Source of the DNA: an uncultured Clostridia bacterium
GTDB taxonomy: Bacteria > Bacillota > Clostridia > Oscillospirales > Ruminococcaceae
DNA length: 64,000 nucleotides
Assembly: GCA_947089135.1 (NCBI GenBank)
Contig: CAMUJF010000001.1
Location: 194,173 to 258,172, forward strand
Reading direction: 5' to 3'
Shown here: positions 1 through 8,918 of the stretch, one piece after another
How positions within the stretch are numbered: the stretch's first letter is position 1
Layout: each line of letters begins with the position of its first letter
Made by a program: the position numbers and the translations under genes
The notes under the pieces: generated by a model
The model's database searches: none
What the model was told of the DNA's origin: nothing
Seen by the model: only the letters and a program-made list of their open reading frames with translations

Positions 1-473
1 TGGCTTCAAACCACGTTATAGGCAAAGACCCGGAGGAGACGGTGGGAGACGAACTTAGCAAATTTATCCTTGATAAAAAGCTTTACGAGATAAAGCCCGA
101 TTCAAGACATTTCGGCTTCAATCACCCTAATCCGGGAATTCTTCCAAACGACGAACACGGCTACGAGATGTGGGTGACTATTCCCAAGGATATGGAAGTT
201 CCCGCGCCGCTTACTAAAAAGCATTTTGACGGCGGACTTTTCGCCGCGCTTAACATTCATTTTCCCGAATTTTCCCGCTGGAACGATTTGTGGAAATGGG
301 TGCAGGACAGCGACAAATACGATTTCGACTGGCGCGGTACAGAGGAAATAATGGGCGGCGGTCTTGAGGAACACATTAACTGGATATACAACGCCCATAA
401 CGGTTGGGATCCCGAAACCGAGCTTGAAGTAACGCTTGACCTGATGATGCCGATAAAGAAACGGGGCGACTGA
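1..473 (+). CDS. Effector-binding (GyrI-like) domain protein, 5' end cut off by the window
   Basis: The frame is open from base 3 onward, so the true start lies outside the window; the GTG at 42 is an internal codon rather than a convincing start. The visible ~157 residues resemble the GyrI-like/AraC effector-binding fold that senses small molecules, with aromatic-rich segments such as YEMWVTIPKD and KHFDGGLFAAL and a C-terminal LEVTLDLMMPI strand. In the known family this domain usually sits behind an AraC- or MerR-type DNA-binding domain, which would be upstream of base 1 if present. The stop is one base before the next gene, so the two are probably co-transcribed. Family assignment is by motif memory only. 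Confidence 0.6.
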   Translation, partial: ASNHVIGKDPEETVGDELSKFILDKKLYEIKPDSRHFGFNHPNPGILPNDEHGYEMWVTIPKDMEVPAPLTKKHFDGGLFAALNIHFPEFSRWNDLWKWVQDSDKYDFDWRGTEEIMGGGLEEHINWIYNAHNGWDPETELEVTLDLMMPIKKRGD

Positions 474-474
474 A

Positions 475-1203
475 GTGACCGAAAGCGAACTCTATAGGCG
501 GCAGCTTTCCGAGCTGGGACTTTCCGGCGGGGACGTTGTTATGGTGCATTCCTCAATGAAAGCTTTGGGGACAAAGCGCACTCCCGAAGAAATTATCGGA
601 GACATAGAAGCCGTTATCGGGGAAGAGGGTACTTTGCTCATGCCTGCGCTGACCTACGAAAACGGTTCCGTTTTTGACAGCGAGAAGTCCGAGCCATGCG
701 TTGGTTTAATGGCAAAGACTTTTTGGCGTATGCCGAACGTCCTTCGCAGCGTTAATCCGACACACTCGGTATGCGCCCGCGGCAAGCTTGCCCGCGCCCT
801 CACCGTCGGACACGTTATGGACGACACTGCCGTCGGCGTACATTCACCCTTTATGCTTCTGCCATGCTATAAGGGAAAAATTCTTTTTATCGGAGAAATC
901 CTTAACGCGTGTACCTTTATGCACGGCATTGAGGAGATACTAAGACCGCCCTATATTCGTCCGACAGAGAAATACTTTACCGTCAACGGCGAAAAGCGTG
1001 CCTACAGGGGCGGGGACGCTTTCGGCTGGGGTTCGGAGTTCCAGCGGATAGAATGGATACTGGAAGAACCCGACATACGCAGGGGACAAGTCGGAGAAGC
1101 TAAAGCATATCTTATAGACAGCCGCGCCCTGCTTGCGGCGGCTTTGTTCAAAATGCGGGCTGACCCGTACTGTTTTGTAACGGATATTTCCCCATGGATA
1201 TAA
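475..1203 (+). CDS. AAC(3)-family N-acetyltransferase
   Basis: The 242-residue protein has the signature pattern of the aminoglycoside 3-N-acetyltransferase family, which transfers acetyl from acetyl-CoA to an amino group: VHSS at 24-27, GTLLMPALTY at 52-61, NPTHS at 94-98, SPF at 124-126 and TFMHGIEE at 147-154. It is slightly shorter than typical AAC(3) enzymes (about 260-280). The start is GTG, one base after the stop of the effector-binding protein, with only a weak GGGG-type ribosome site, suggesting translational coupling. Many chromosomal members have no proven aminoglycoside activity, so substrate and resistance role are unknown. There are no mobile-element signs around it. Confidence 0.82.
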   Translation: MTESELYRRQLSELGLSGGDVVMVHSSMKALGTKRTPEEIIGDIEAVIGEEGTLLMPALTYENGSVFDSEKSEPCVGLMAKTFWRMPNVLRSVNPTHSVCARGKLARALTVGHVMDDTAVGVHSPFMLLPCYKGKILFIGEILNACTFMHGIEEILRPPYIRPTEKYFTVNGEKRAYRGGDAFGWGSEFQRIEWILEEPDIRRGQVGEAKAYLIDSRALLAAALFKMRADPYCFVTDISPWI

Positions 1204-1229
1204 TACAAGTATAACAGCAAAATAAAAAA

Positions 1230-1253
1230 CGGGTGCAGAATCGTCTGCACCCG
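1230..1253 (-). terminator. Rho-independent terminator of the 59-residue gene
   Basis: A perfect 10-bp stem (CGGGTGCAGA / TCTGCACCCG) with a 4-base loop is followed, on the minus strand, by a T-rich tract (TTTTTTATTTT). The plus-strand side lacks a good T-run, so it chiefly ends leftward transcription. Confidence 0.85.
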
Positions 1254-1324
1254 TTCGGTGTTTATTGGATTACCGTTCCGCCGAGCAAGTCATACGGATC
1301 GGTATAAAAGATATGCTGTTACGG

Positions 1325-1504
1325 TTACGATGCGCACTGAGCGTCAAGCCATGCGGCGTATTCCGTTTCGGGTATTTTCTTTGTCATTACCGCAAACTGG
1401 AAATCGTGAGCGTCCGAAATAAATTTGTTGAACGACTGAAGATCTCCGTCAAGCTTGTACTGCTCCTGCTTCTGCCTGTAAATTTTCTCGTAAAGTAAAA
1501 TCAT
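1325..1504 (-). CDS. Small hypothetical protein, 59 residues
   Basis: The ORF encodes a 59-residue, soluble-looking protein starting MILLYEKIYRQKQEQYKLDG and ending AAWLDAQCAS. I do not recognise the family. It is supported by an AAAGGAGAAG ribosome binding site 6-7 bases before the ATG and by a strong terminator about 70 bases after the stop, which together make a self-contained gene unit on the minus strand. There is no signal peptide or membrane segment. The upstream 180 bases contain a 10-bp inverted repeat that could be a regulatory site. Confidence 0.7.
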   Translation of the reverse strand: MILLYEKIYRQKQEQYKLDGDLQSFNKFISDAHDFQFAVMTKKIPETEYAAWLDAQCAS

Positions 1505-1575
1505 AACAGCTTCTCCTTTTTGTTCTGAGATACGTCCGGCAGCCCGAAGTCCGCTATACCATATATAGACAGACC

Positions 1576-1618
1576 GTTGTTTAAAGCCGAACCCGAACGT
1601 TTTGGTTTTTTAAACAAC
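1576..1618. repeat. Inverted repeat upstream of the 59-residue gene
   Basis: The arms GTTGTTTAAA (1576-1585) and TTTAAACAAC (1609-1618) are perfectly complementary and separated by 23 bases that include a second short dyad. The site lies about 70-115 bases upstream of the minus-strand ATG at 1504, so it could be an operator or a leader hairpin. Function is not known. Confidence 0.4.
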
Positions 1619-1702
1619 TGTTTGTAATTATACCATAAAAGCGGACAGGTTTCTATAGCAATACTATACAAAAAAAGCGTTCATAATTTGTTCTGTAAAG
1701 GC

Positions 1703-2857
1703 TTAATTCTTGCCCAAGGGGAAAACCTTGTCACCTGCCGTACTTTCTATATTTTGTGTAGCGGCGGTAATGTCGTCCCAGTTGTCGGCGTGCTCTGCGC
1801 CGTTGTTGGAGCACCACATCATAACGCCGTTCCAGCCGAGGTCGCAGCACTTTTGGTATACGTCCTTGAGGGGCGTAGAGGTGCCTATCTCGCCGAGGAA
1901 AGCGGGTTTTGTACCGTCCAGACCGTAGTCTGTGGGAGAGGACTCGAAAGCGCAGCCCAGACCGCTGCTGTTCATCCAGTCGTAGTAGTGGGGCGAGTAG
2001 AAGTCAAGGCAAGCCTTTTCTCCTGCATAGCCTGTCATTACCTCGTCGGAAACAATGTTTTGAATGCGGCTTCCGCCAGCATCGGAGTTATACTTTATCA
2101 TTCCCATGCCCACTGTAACAAGGGTATCGGGGTTTACCTCGTGGATACCCGCGGTGCAGTTTGCGAAGAATTTGGACAGATCTTCAAGAGAGAGACGTCC
2201 GCACTCCTCGTTTTCGTGTACCCAGTCAGGCTCGTTCATAAGGTCTATGCCGAGAAGCCATTCGTTTGCGCCGTAACGCTCCGCGAAAGGCTTAACGTAG
2301 TTATCAACATAGCTTTTCATAGCCGTTTCGTCGGTAATGACGGAACGCCATCTGTCTTTGTACTGTCCGCTCTTGCAGTGGTCAAAGGAAAGAAGCGTGG
2401 GCATAAGGTATATTTGGTGCTTTTCGGCGATCTCGAAAAGCTTGTCTATGTCAGACCAATGCTGCTCCGTGACCTCGCGGACTTCCCCCGACGGTTTCAG
2501 TTTTATGCTTACCATGGAGTCGCAGTTCACCCAGACGCGGACGGCGTTTACTCCGATATCGTGGAGGTCGGCAAAGTGGCTGTCCCAGAACGCGGGGTCG
2601 AAGCTGCCGCCGAAGTCGTTCCAGTTCTGCCATGGAGTGTTTACTCCGTTTATCCAGAGTTCCTTGCCGCCGACCATGAATTTTGTACCTTCTACCGTTA
2701 CCTTTGGACTGATTGTTTCTTTCTCGTCAGAGACCTGTATCTCGGTCTGAGAAGAGTCCGAAGTTAAGGGTTCATTGTCCTTTGCACCGCAGGATGTGAA
2801 AAGTCCCGCCGCTATTGCTGCGGAAATAAATATTCCGCAAAGTTTTTGTTTTTTCAT
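1703..2857 (-). CDS. GH5-like glycoside hydrolase lipoprotein
   Basis: A 384-residue secreted lipoprotein: basic N-terminus, hydrophobic segment, and a lipobox LFTSC with Cys23. The remainder matches the GH5 (clan A) TIM-barrel family of beta-mannanases/endoglucanases: WINGVN near 68, VRVWVN at 107, the acid/base Glu in LMNEP (E209), YSPHYYDWM near 288, and the nucleophile Glu in FLGEIG (E323), followed by MMWCSNN. The ATG at 2857 is preferred over an upstream in-frame start because AAAGGAGA lies 6-7 bases before it. It follows the duplicated lipoprotein gene by 29 bases on the same strand and is probably co-transcribed. Activity on mannan versus glucan cannot be decided from sequence alone. 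Confidence 0.82.
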   Translation of the reverse strand: MKKQKLCGIFISAAIAAGLFTSCGAKDNEPLTSDSSQTEIQVSDEKETISPKVTVEGTKFMVGGKELWINGVNTPWQNWNDFGGSFDPAFWDSHFADLHDIGVNAVRVWVNCDSMVSIKLKPSGEVREVTEQHWSDIDKLFEIAEKHQIYLMPTLLSFDHCKSGQYKDRWRSVITDETAMKSYVDNYVKPFAERYGANEWLLGIDLMNEPDWVHENEECGRLSLEDLSKFFANCTAGIHEVNPDTLVTVGMGMIKYNSDAGGSRIQNIVSDEVMTGYAGEKACLDFYSPHYYDWMNSSGLGCAFESSPTDYGLDGTKPAFLGEIGTSTPLKDVYQKCCDLGWNGVMMWCSNNGAEHADNWDDITAATQNIESTAGDKVFPLGKN

Positions 2858-2886
2858 AAGTGTTCTCCTTTGCAAAAAATTATTAT

Positions 2887-4983
2887 TTATTTTACGGATT
2901 TCATTTCCGCAATTGCTTTAGTGATGTCGATATCGAGGACGACATTGTTAATATAGCTGAAATGGCTGTCGCGCACATACTCGCATTCTTCGGTTTGAAT
3001 AAATTTTCCGTTTTCATAAAGATATGCCGTTCCCGTGTCCATAGCTCCGCAGGACGCCAAATAATATTTTCCGCCCACAAGCTGAACCGACAGATAACCG
3101 TACTTTTCCAGATGTTCGTAAAATTCCGCCAGCTCGTTCGTGCTGTCCATTTCTTTTATTTTATCAATAGGAATATCGTCTCCCACAACAGCGCGGTATT
3201 CACACGCAATTGTATCGTAGTACATAAACGCTCCTGACCCCTGTGTTCCGAAAGAGCTCAGGAAACAATTGCTTTTGTGAAACTCGCCCCGTATACTGTA
3301 AAGCATTTTTGCCTCGCCGTTCACAACGCCGTAAAGGTCTATGTGATCGTCCGCGCCGCTGATGCCTGAGCCGCCGAAAGTTATTTGCTTGAAGTCGCCG
3401 TAGTCCAGCAGCAAAGTGTCGTAAAGGTCTGAAGCGTCGGACAGCAAGGTCATGTTCTCATTGCTGTCGGCAAAGATAAAGAAGCTTCTGATAAGGCGCA
3501 GATTGCCCTGAAGCATCGGCATATCCACAACGATAAAGGTTTCCGTCCTGCCGTCTCCGTCATAGTCGTTTGGGTAGGCGGTATTGAATTTGGGAACTAT
3601 CTTTCCGTCTCTTATGTATGGCAAAAAATGGTCTGAACCCTCTTTATCCGTAAATTCGGCGATATGTTCCATACATTCTGCGTACTCCTCGGTGGTCATA
3701 AGGAATTCCGCCGCCTTATCCGCAAGACCGCCTATATCTGTCGTACCTTGATAATTCTCAATAAATTCATAGTCTATGAACTCATTGCCGGGGGAGACTT
3801 TAACATATGGTTCTTTCGGCTTTTTCATTTCGGCGATCGCTTTGTCTATGTCGAATTCAGCCACAGCGTCAAGTTTGCTGTAATTTGACGAGCGGGTTAT
3901 ATTTGAATCCTTGTCATAAGTAAACACGCCGTTTTCGTACGTAAGAAGATGGCTTCCCGGCAACCCCCAGTCAATAAGGTAATAATTTGGCTTTATAAAA
4001 TGAAATTCCACATAGTCGGGCAGATCGTCCAGACTTTCCGCGTTGCAGTGTCTGCAAAGGGTACCCGATACATCAAGCTCCTTCATTTCATCGAGGGACA
4101 GCTCAACGCCTTTGATCTTTCTGTACTCCAAGGCAACGGTATCAAAGTACATAAAATCGCTTGTTCCCTGGAGTCCGAATGCCGAGAGAAAGCAATCGGT
4201 CTTGCGGAAATATCCGCCGGGACAATGGTCGTAAAGAGTAACGGGACTGCCGTCCTTAACGCCGTAAATGCTTGTATAGGAGTGCATACTGTCCCAGCCG
4301 CCGCAAATAAGCTGTTTGGTTTTTCCGTAGTTCAGCAGCGAAAAGGAACAGCCCTCGTAAAAATCAAGTACGGTCAGTTCGTTCCCGCCGCTGTCCGCAT
4401 AGATGATAAAGTTCCACACATCGGGGTAATTCCACATTATGTACGGCATATCAACAACGATAAACGTCTCGTCCTTGCCGTCGCCGTCGTAATCATTTAC
4501 ATATGCCGCGGACACGGCGGGCTGAATACTGCCTCCGTTTATATACGGAGCGACCTTATCCGCGCGCTCTCTTGCGGATTGTTCGTCAGTAGTTCTTTCA
4601 TGTATAGCATCATAGCTGAATTTGTCGGCATTTTCCACGCTTTCGGAGTATTGAGAGGTGCTTTTCACAAGCTCGACAGCCTTGTCCGCAAGGCCGCCTA
4701 TATCTGTTGTACCCTGATAATCCTCAATAAATTCATAATCTATAAATTCGTTATTGGAAGATACCTCAACATATTCAGGTTCGTCATTTTCAGGGACTTC
4801 CGTTTCGTCTTCCGCGAAGCAGGATATTTCGAGGATCGTTACCGTTTCCGCCGTTGTCGCTTCAAAAGTCTGTACCGATGTTTCCGGAGGGGCGATGTTC
4901 GCTTTGCCGCCTGCGCATCCCGATAAAATGACTGCCGCCGGAAGCCACAATATTGCGGAATTTCTTAAAAATCTGTTCCCCAT
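2887..4983 (-). CDS. Internally duplicated lipoprotein with DxDGDG motifs
   Basis: A ~698-residue lipoprotein with lipobox ILSGC (Cys23). After a Thr/Glu-rich linker (about 30-75) the protein consists of two homologous halves, roughly 72-386 and 392-694. Each begins EFIDYEFIE.YQGTTDIGG, contains NDYDGDG..ETFIVVDMP (Asp-rich loop at 164-169 and 473-478) and ends D[IT]xKAIAEMK. The DYDGDG..E loops resemble VCBS/FG-GAP or EF-hand-type calcium loops; calcium binding is an inference. The similarity is also obvious in DNA (near-identical stretches around 3719-3785 and 4687-4753), so the duplication looks recent. I chose ATG 4983, with GGTGG upstream, over the in-frame GTG at 4995. No enzymatic motif was recognised. 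It precedes the GH5 gene in the same direction. Confidence 0.78.
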   Translation of the reverse strand: MGNRFLRNSAILWLPAAVILSGCAGGKANIAPPETSVQTFEATTAETVTILEISCFAEDETEVPENDEPEYVEVSSNNEFIDYEFIEDYQGTTDIGGLADKAVELVKSTSQYSESVENADKFSYDAIHERTTDEQSARERADKVAPYINGGSIQPAVSAAYVNDYDGDGKDETFIVVDMPYIMWNYPDVWNFIIYADSGGNELTVLDFYEGCSFSLLNYGKTKQLICGGWDSMHSYTSIYGVKDGSPVTLYDHCPGGYFRKTDCFLSAFGLQGTSDFMYFDTVALEYRKIKGVELSLDEMKELDVSGTLCRHCNAESLDDLPDYVEFHFIKPNYYLIDWGLPGSHLLTYENGVFTYDKDSNITRSSNYSKLDAVAEFDIDKAIAEMKKPKEPYVKVSPGNEFIDYEFIENYQGTTDIGGLADKAAEFLMTTEEYAECMEHIAEFTDKEGSDHFLPYIRDGKIVPKFNTAYPNDYDGDGRTETFIVVDMPMLQGNLRLIRSFFIFADSNENMTLLSDASDLYDTLLLDYGDFKQITFGGSGISGADDHIDLYGVVNGEAKMLYSIRGEFHKSNCFLSSFGTQGSGAFMYYDTIACEYRAVVGDDIPIDKIKEMDSTNELAEFYEHLEKYGYLSVQLVGGKYYLASCGAMDTGTAYLYENGKFIQTEECEYVRDSHFSYINNVVLDIDITKAIAEMKSVK

Positions 4984-5016
4984 TGATAAATCCACCCATT
5001 TTGAAAATATACATAA

Positions 5017-5045
5017 ATTATATCAAAACTGCACAAAAATGTCAA
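5017..5045 (-). promoter_or_regulatory. Consensus promoter for the duplicated lipoprotein-GH5 pair
   Basis: Read on the minus strand: TTGACA (5045-5040), 17-base spacer, TATAAT (5022-5017), about 35 bases before the lipoprotein start. Both hexamers are perfect sigma-A consensus. Confidence 0.85.
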
Positions 5046-5219
5046 CAATAAAGAATTGCTATTGTACTAAGTGCACATAATGTTAATGCATATTTTGTTA
5101 AATAGCTGTATTTACTTGTAGACAAATTTAGTGTATAATTATTATGAGTCTGACATAAAGAGGGAAAACTTTTGCTTCCTGCCTCTTAATTTCCAAATTT
5201 CTAAAAGGGGTTGTCTTAT

Positions 5220-7184
5220 TTGTTTAAGCATATTGATGAAAAATACGCCTATGACGGAGAATTAGGGGCGTTATATACCGAGGAACAGACCGAATTCAAG
5301 GTGTGGGCTCCCGAAGCGGACAGCGCGAGAGTGCATCTTTACAAAAGCTGCCGGGATGAAAAACCTTACCGCAGGCTGCCTATGACAAAGGGAAGGGACG
5401 GCGTGTGGTCTAAAACCGCTTTCGGCGATCTGGACGGCGTTTACTATACCTACGTTATGACCTACGACGGTATTGAGCAGGAGACCGTTGACATCTACGC
5501 CCGCTCCGTGGGAGTGAACGGCGCTATGGGTATGATACTGAACACTGCGGCGTGCAATCCCGCAGGCTGGAACAGGCAGGATTATGTTCCGCTTGAAAAA
5601 TATACCGACGCCTGCGTTTACGAGCTCCACGTCCGCGATTTTTCCGTTGACAAAAGCGGGAACTTCTGCTACAAGGGACGTTTCCTCGCCTTTATAGAAA
5701 ACGGTCTTGTGAACGCGGCGGGCGACTCCATAGGCATAGACCACATAAAAGAGCTCGGAGTCACTCATGTTCAGCTTATGCCCATATTCGACTACGAGCG
5801 CATTGACGAGACGGATCTCCTCAAGCCTCAGTTTAACTGGGGCTACGACCCGCGGAACTTCAACGCTCCCGAGGGTTCTTACTCCACTAATCCGTATGAC
5901 GGGCGCACCAGGGTCGCCGAACTGAAAAGACTGGTCTACGCCCTCCACAAGGCGGGTATAGGCATTATTATGGACGTGGTATACAACCACACCTTTGCTA
6001 CGGCGGACTCCTGCTTCAACAAAACCTACCCCAAATATTACTACCGACTCTGGGGAGAAAACGGCGAGTTCTTCAGCAACGGCAGCGGCTGCGGAAACGA
6101 GTTCGCCACCGAGCGGAAAATGGCACGGAAATTTATTGTCGACAGCCTTTGCTACTGGGCTTCCGAATATAAGATAGACGGTTTCAGGTTCGACCTTATG
6201 GGACTTTACGACATCGAGACCCTCAATGAGATACACTCCCGTCTGAAAAAAATAAATCCCAATGTTATTCTTTACGGCGAGGGCTGGACCGGAGGAGACT
6301 CCCCTCTCGGCTGGGGAAGCAGGGCAATGAAGCTCAACGCGAGAAATACTCCCGGCTACGGATTTTTCAGCGACGATTTCCGCGATACCGTAAAGGGAAA
6401 TAATTTTGAAAACAAGGACAGGGGCTATGTAAACGGTGCAAGCGGAAACGAGGACTATGTCCGCGAGGTCATATGCGGAAGAGTCCCCCACCCGCAGATA
6501 CCCAATCTGGAAAAGTTTGCGTGGACGGATAATCCGCGCCAGAGCGTAAACTATGTGGAGGCTCACGACAATCTTACTCTGTGGGATAAGCTTTACTACA
6601 CCAACAGCACCGACAGCTTTGAAAAGCGTATCAAAATGGATAAGCTTGCGGCGGCTATGGTCTTTCTATCTCAGGGCATACCCTTTATACAGGCGGGACA
6701 GGAATTCCTGCGGTCGAAGCCTTTTCCGGGCGGAACCGCGTTCGACCACAACAGCTACCGCTCCCCCGACGCGATAAACAGTCTCAAATGGGACAGAAAA
6801 TCCGAATTCAAGGACGTTGTTGACTACTACAGGGGACTTATCGCTTTCAGAAAGGCTCACAGCGCGTTCAGAATGGATAAGGGTAAAGACGTGCGGGAGC
6901 ATATGTACTTTATAGATAAGCTTCCACAGCACGTTGTGGGATTTGTATTGTCCGGGGACAACGAGTTTGAGGAAATAGTTGTTTTCTTCAATCCCAACGA
7001 TTACCCCGTTACGCTTCACGCTTTCGGCAAATACGAGGTCTATGTGGAGGACGGCAGGGCGGGCACTCATGTCCTCAGAACGGTGGAGGACGATTACACT
7101 GTGAAGGAGATAAGCGCTATAGTTCTTGCGAGAAAATATCCCGAACAGGAAGAGGAGAGCTACGAGTCGCTTGCGTCCGACTGA
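5220..7184 (+). CDS. pulA: Type I pullulanase (GH13)
   Basis: A 654-residue cytoplasmic debranching enzyme hydrolysing alpha-1,6 branches of glycogen, pullulan or limit dextrins. An N-terminal CBM48-like domain (FKVWAPEADSARV) is followed by the GH13 barrel with the type I pullulanase signature FNWGYDP (205-211), DVVYNH (252-257), the nucleophile in GFRFDL (D325), acid/base in LYGEGW (E354) and the third acid in EAHDN (D450). There is no signal peptide, so it acts on internal polysaccharide. TTG at 5220 is favoured because AAAAGGGG ends 9 bases before it; the in-frame TTG at 5211 abuts the site and is less likely. It is followed by purine nucleoside phosphorylase after 33 bases. Confidence 0.93.
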   Translation: MFKHIDEKYAYDGELGALYTEEQTEFKVWAPEADSARVHLYKSCRDEKPYRRLPMTKGRDGVWSKTAFGDLDGVYYTYVMTYDGIEQETVDIYARSVGVNGAMGMILNTAACNPAGWNRQDYVPLEKYTDACVYELHVRDFSVDKSGNFCYKGRFLAFIENGLVNAAGDSIGIDHIKELGVTHVQLMPIFDYERIDETDLLKPQFNWGYDPRNFNAPEGSYSTNPYDGRTRVAELKRLVYALHKAGIGIIMDVVYNHTFATADSCFNKTYPKYYYRLWGENGEFFSNGSGCGNEFATERKMARKFIVDSLCYWASEYKIDGFRFDLMGLYDIETLNEIHSRLKKINPNVILYGEGWTGGDSPLGWGSRAMKLNARNTPGYGFFSDDFRDTVKGNNFENKDRGYVNGASGNEDYVREVICGRVPHPQIPNLEKFAWTDNPRQSVNYVEAHDNLTLWDKLYYTNSTDSFEKRIKMDKLAAAMVFLSQGIPFIQAGQEFLRSKPFPGGTAFDHNSYRSPDAINSLKWDRKSEFKDVVDYYRGLIAFRKAHSAFRMDKGKDVREHMYFIDKLPQHVVGFVLSGDNEFEEIVVFFNPNDYPVTLHAFGKYEVYVEDGRAGTHVLRTVEDDYTVKEISAIVLARKYPEQEEESYESLASD

Positions 7185-7217
7185 TCTTACCGACCTATCT
7201 TGAAAGGAGTACCGTAT

Positions 7218-8048
7218 ATGAGCAGAATTTACGAACGCCTTGAAAAATGCTATAAGTGCTTCAAGGAAAAAATTGATTTTGTACCCGATGTGGCGTTAGT
7301 CCTCGGTTCGGGTCTGGGAGACTTTGCGGACGGTATTAAAATCGAGAGTACTATCGATTACCGCGACATAGAGGGTTTTCCCGTATCCACCGTTCAGGGA
7401 CACAGGGGACGGTTCGTTTTCGGTTATGTGGGGGACGTTAAGGTCGTTATAATGCAGGGACGCGTCCATTACTACGAGGGCTACAAAATGGAGGACGTTG
7501 TGCTGCCCGTCCGTCTTATAAAGATGATGGGAGCGAAAGTCCTGCTGCTTACAAACGCGGCGGGAGGCGTGAACAGAGACTTCCATGCGGGGGATTTCAT
7601 GCTGATATCCGACCACATAAATATGGCTCCCTCGCCCCTTATCGGAGAGAATGCTGACGAGCTGGGCGTAAGATTTCCTGACATGAGCAACATCTATGAC
7701 AGGGAACTGCGTGAGATAGTACGCAATACCGCAAAGGATCTTGGAATACCCTTGCAGGAGGGCGTTTATATCCAGCTTACGGGGCCCAACTACGAGTCCC
7801 CCGCCGAGATAAGAATGGTGCGCACGCTTGGCGCGGACGCGGTGGGAATGTCCACAGCCTGCGAAGCTGTGGCTGCTAATCATGCGGGACTGAAAACTGT
7901 GGGTATTTCCTGCATATCCAACATGGCGTGCGGTATTACCGACAAGCCTCTTACTCATGCGGAGGTTCAGGAGACTGCCGACAAAGCCGCTCCGCTGTTC
8001 AAAAAGCTTATTGCCGAATCGGTGATAAGACTGGGCGGTACGCTTTAA
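7218..8048 (+). CDS. Purine-nucleoside phosphorylase (trimeric type)
   Basis: A 276-residue enzyme of purine salvage, splitting inosine or guanosine with phosphate to the base and ribose-1-phosphate. Family motifs are present in order: LVLGSGLGDF (phosphate loop), VQGHRGRF, MQGRVHYYEGY, LLTNAAGGVN, LTGPNYESPAEI, VGMSTACEAVAA and ISCISNMACG, as in the PNP-I class that includes PunA/PupG. The ATG at 7218 is preceded by GAAAGGAG at proper spacing; an earlier in-frame codon at 7200 lacks this. The stop overlaps the next start by one base (TAATG), indicating coupling to the phosphoesterase. Confidence 0.93.
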   Translation: MSRIYERLEKCYKCFKEKIDFVPDVALVLGSGLGDFADGIKIESTIDYRDIEGFPVSTVQGHRGRFVFGYVGDVKVVIMQGRVHYYEGYKMEDVVLPVRLIKMMGAKVLLLTNAAGGVNRDFHAGDFMLISDHINMAPSPLIGENADELGVRFPDMSNIYDRELREIVRNTAKDLGIPLQEGVYIQLTGPNYESPAEIRMVRTLGADAVGMSTACEAVAANHAGLKTVGISCISNMACGITDKPLTHAEVQETADKAAPLFKKLIAESVIRLGGTL

Positions 8049-8914
8049 TGGCTGCGGAAAAGAACCGGGCGGCGGCTGTGAAATGGTGGGACGGTCTTTC
8101 GCCGAAAGGCAAAAAAATAGCCTGTATCTGCGCCAGGTGGCTTCTGACAGCCGCCGTTATCGCGCTGGATACAGGCATTACAGTTCCTGTGTACAAAATT
8201 TTTTCGGACAAGGTGCAGAAACCCGTCAGAATAGTACTGCTCACCGATTTCCACAGCAGCTCCTACGGGAAAAATCAGCGGGTTCTTGTTGATGCGATAG
8301 ACAAACAGAATCCCGATGTGATACTTATGGCGGGGGATATTGCGGAGGACGTCCGCTCTCATAAGCACACCGAGGAGCTGTTAGGACAGCTTGCGCGCAG
8401 AAACCCCTGCTATTATGTTGTGGGAAACCATGAGGAATGGTCGGGGGAATGCAACGCTATAAAGGATATGTTCCGCTCCTGCGGGGTAAAGGTCATGGAG
8501 GGCGGCTGCGAAATATTCGAGGCTTCGGGACAGGCTGTACGAATTTCGGGAGCGGACAACTCGCTGCCCTTTATGCAGCTTTCCGCCTGTTACGAAAATG
8601 CGGGTGACGGTATTTTCACCGTGTTTATGTCCCACCGTCCCGACCGTGTGGACTTGTACAGCGGTCACGGTTTCGACCTTGTTGTATGCGGGCACGCTCA
8701 CGGCGGACAGGTGAGGATACCGGGTCTGCTGAACGGTCTGTACGCGCCGGATCAGGGACTGTTCCCCAAATACGCGGGAGGACGCTATCTGCTTGCCGAC
8801 GGAGTTACCGAGATGATAGTCAGCAGGGGACTATGCAAAAATTCGCTGCCGAGAGTTTTTAATCCGCCGGAGGTTGTGGTTATTGATATCAAACCGAGTG
8901 AGCCGACTGCATAA
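8048..8914 (+). CDS. Membrane-anchored metallophosphoesterase (YkuE-like)
   Basis: A 288-residue protein with one N-terminal membrane segment (about residues 24-45) followed by a calcineurin-like domain carrying all metal-binding blocks: LTDFHSSSYG, MAGDI, VGNHEEW, MSHRPD and CGHAHGGQV. Related YkuE-type proteins hydrolyse phosphate esters in lipid or envelope metabolism; the substrate here is unknown. The ATG overlaps the stop of purine nucleoside phosphorylase by one base and there is no independent ribosome site of note, so expression is probably coupled. Confidence 0.88.
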   Translation: MAAEKNRAAAVKWWDGLSPKGKKIACICARWLLTAAVIALDTGITVPVYKIFSDKVQKPVRIVLLTDFHSSSYGKNQRVLVDAIDKQNPDVILMAGDIAEDVRSHKHTEELLGQLARRNPCYYVVGNHEEWSGECNAIKDMFRSCGVKVMEGGCEIFEASGQAVRISGADNSLPFMQLSACYENAGDGIFTVFMSHRPDRVDLYSGHGFDLVVCGHAHGGQVRIPGLLNGLYAPDQGLFPKYAGGRYLLADGVTEMIVSRGLCKNSLPRVFNPPEVVVIDIKPSEPTA

Positions 8915-8918
8915 GCGG

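Noticed and set aside
475..1203. AAC(3) gene as acquired antibiotic resistance
   Set aside because: No integron, IS or plasmid features nearby and base composition matches the surroundings; it looks chromosomal and its substrate is unknown.
1265..1498. 77-residue plus-strand ORF
   Set aside because: It lies opposite the 59-residue minus-strand gene, which has a ribosome site and terminator; the plus frame has neither.
1688..2767. Long open frame on the plus strand opposite the GH5 gene
   Set aside because: No ribosome site and no recognisable protein; it is a mirror of the codon bias of the well-supported GH5 gene.
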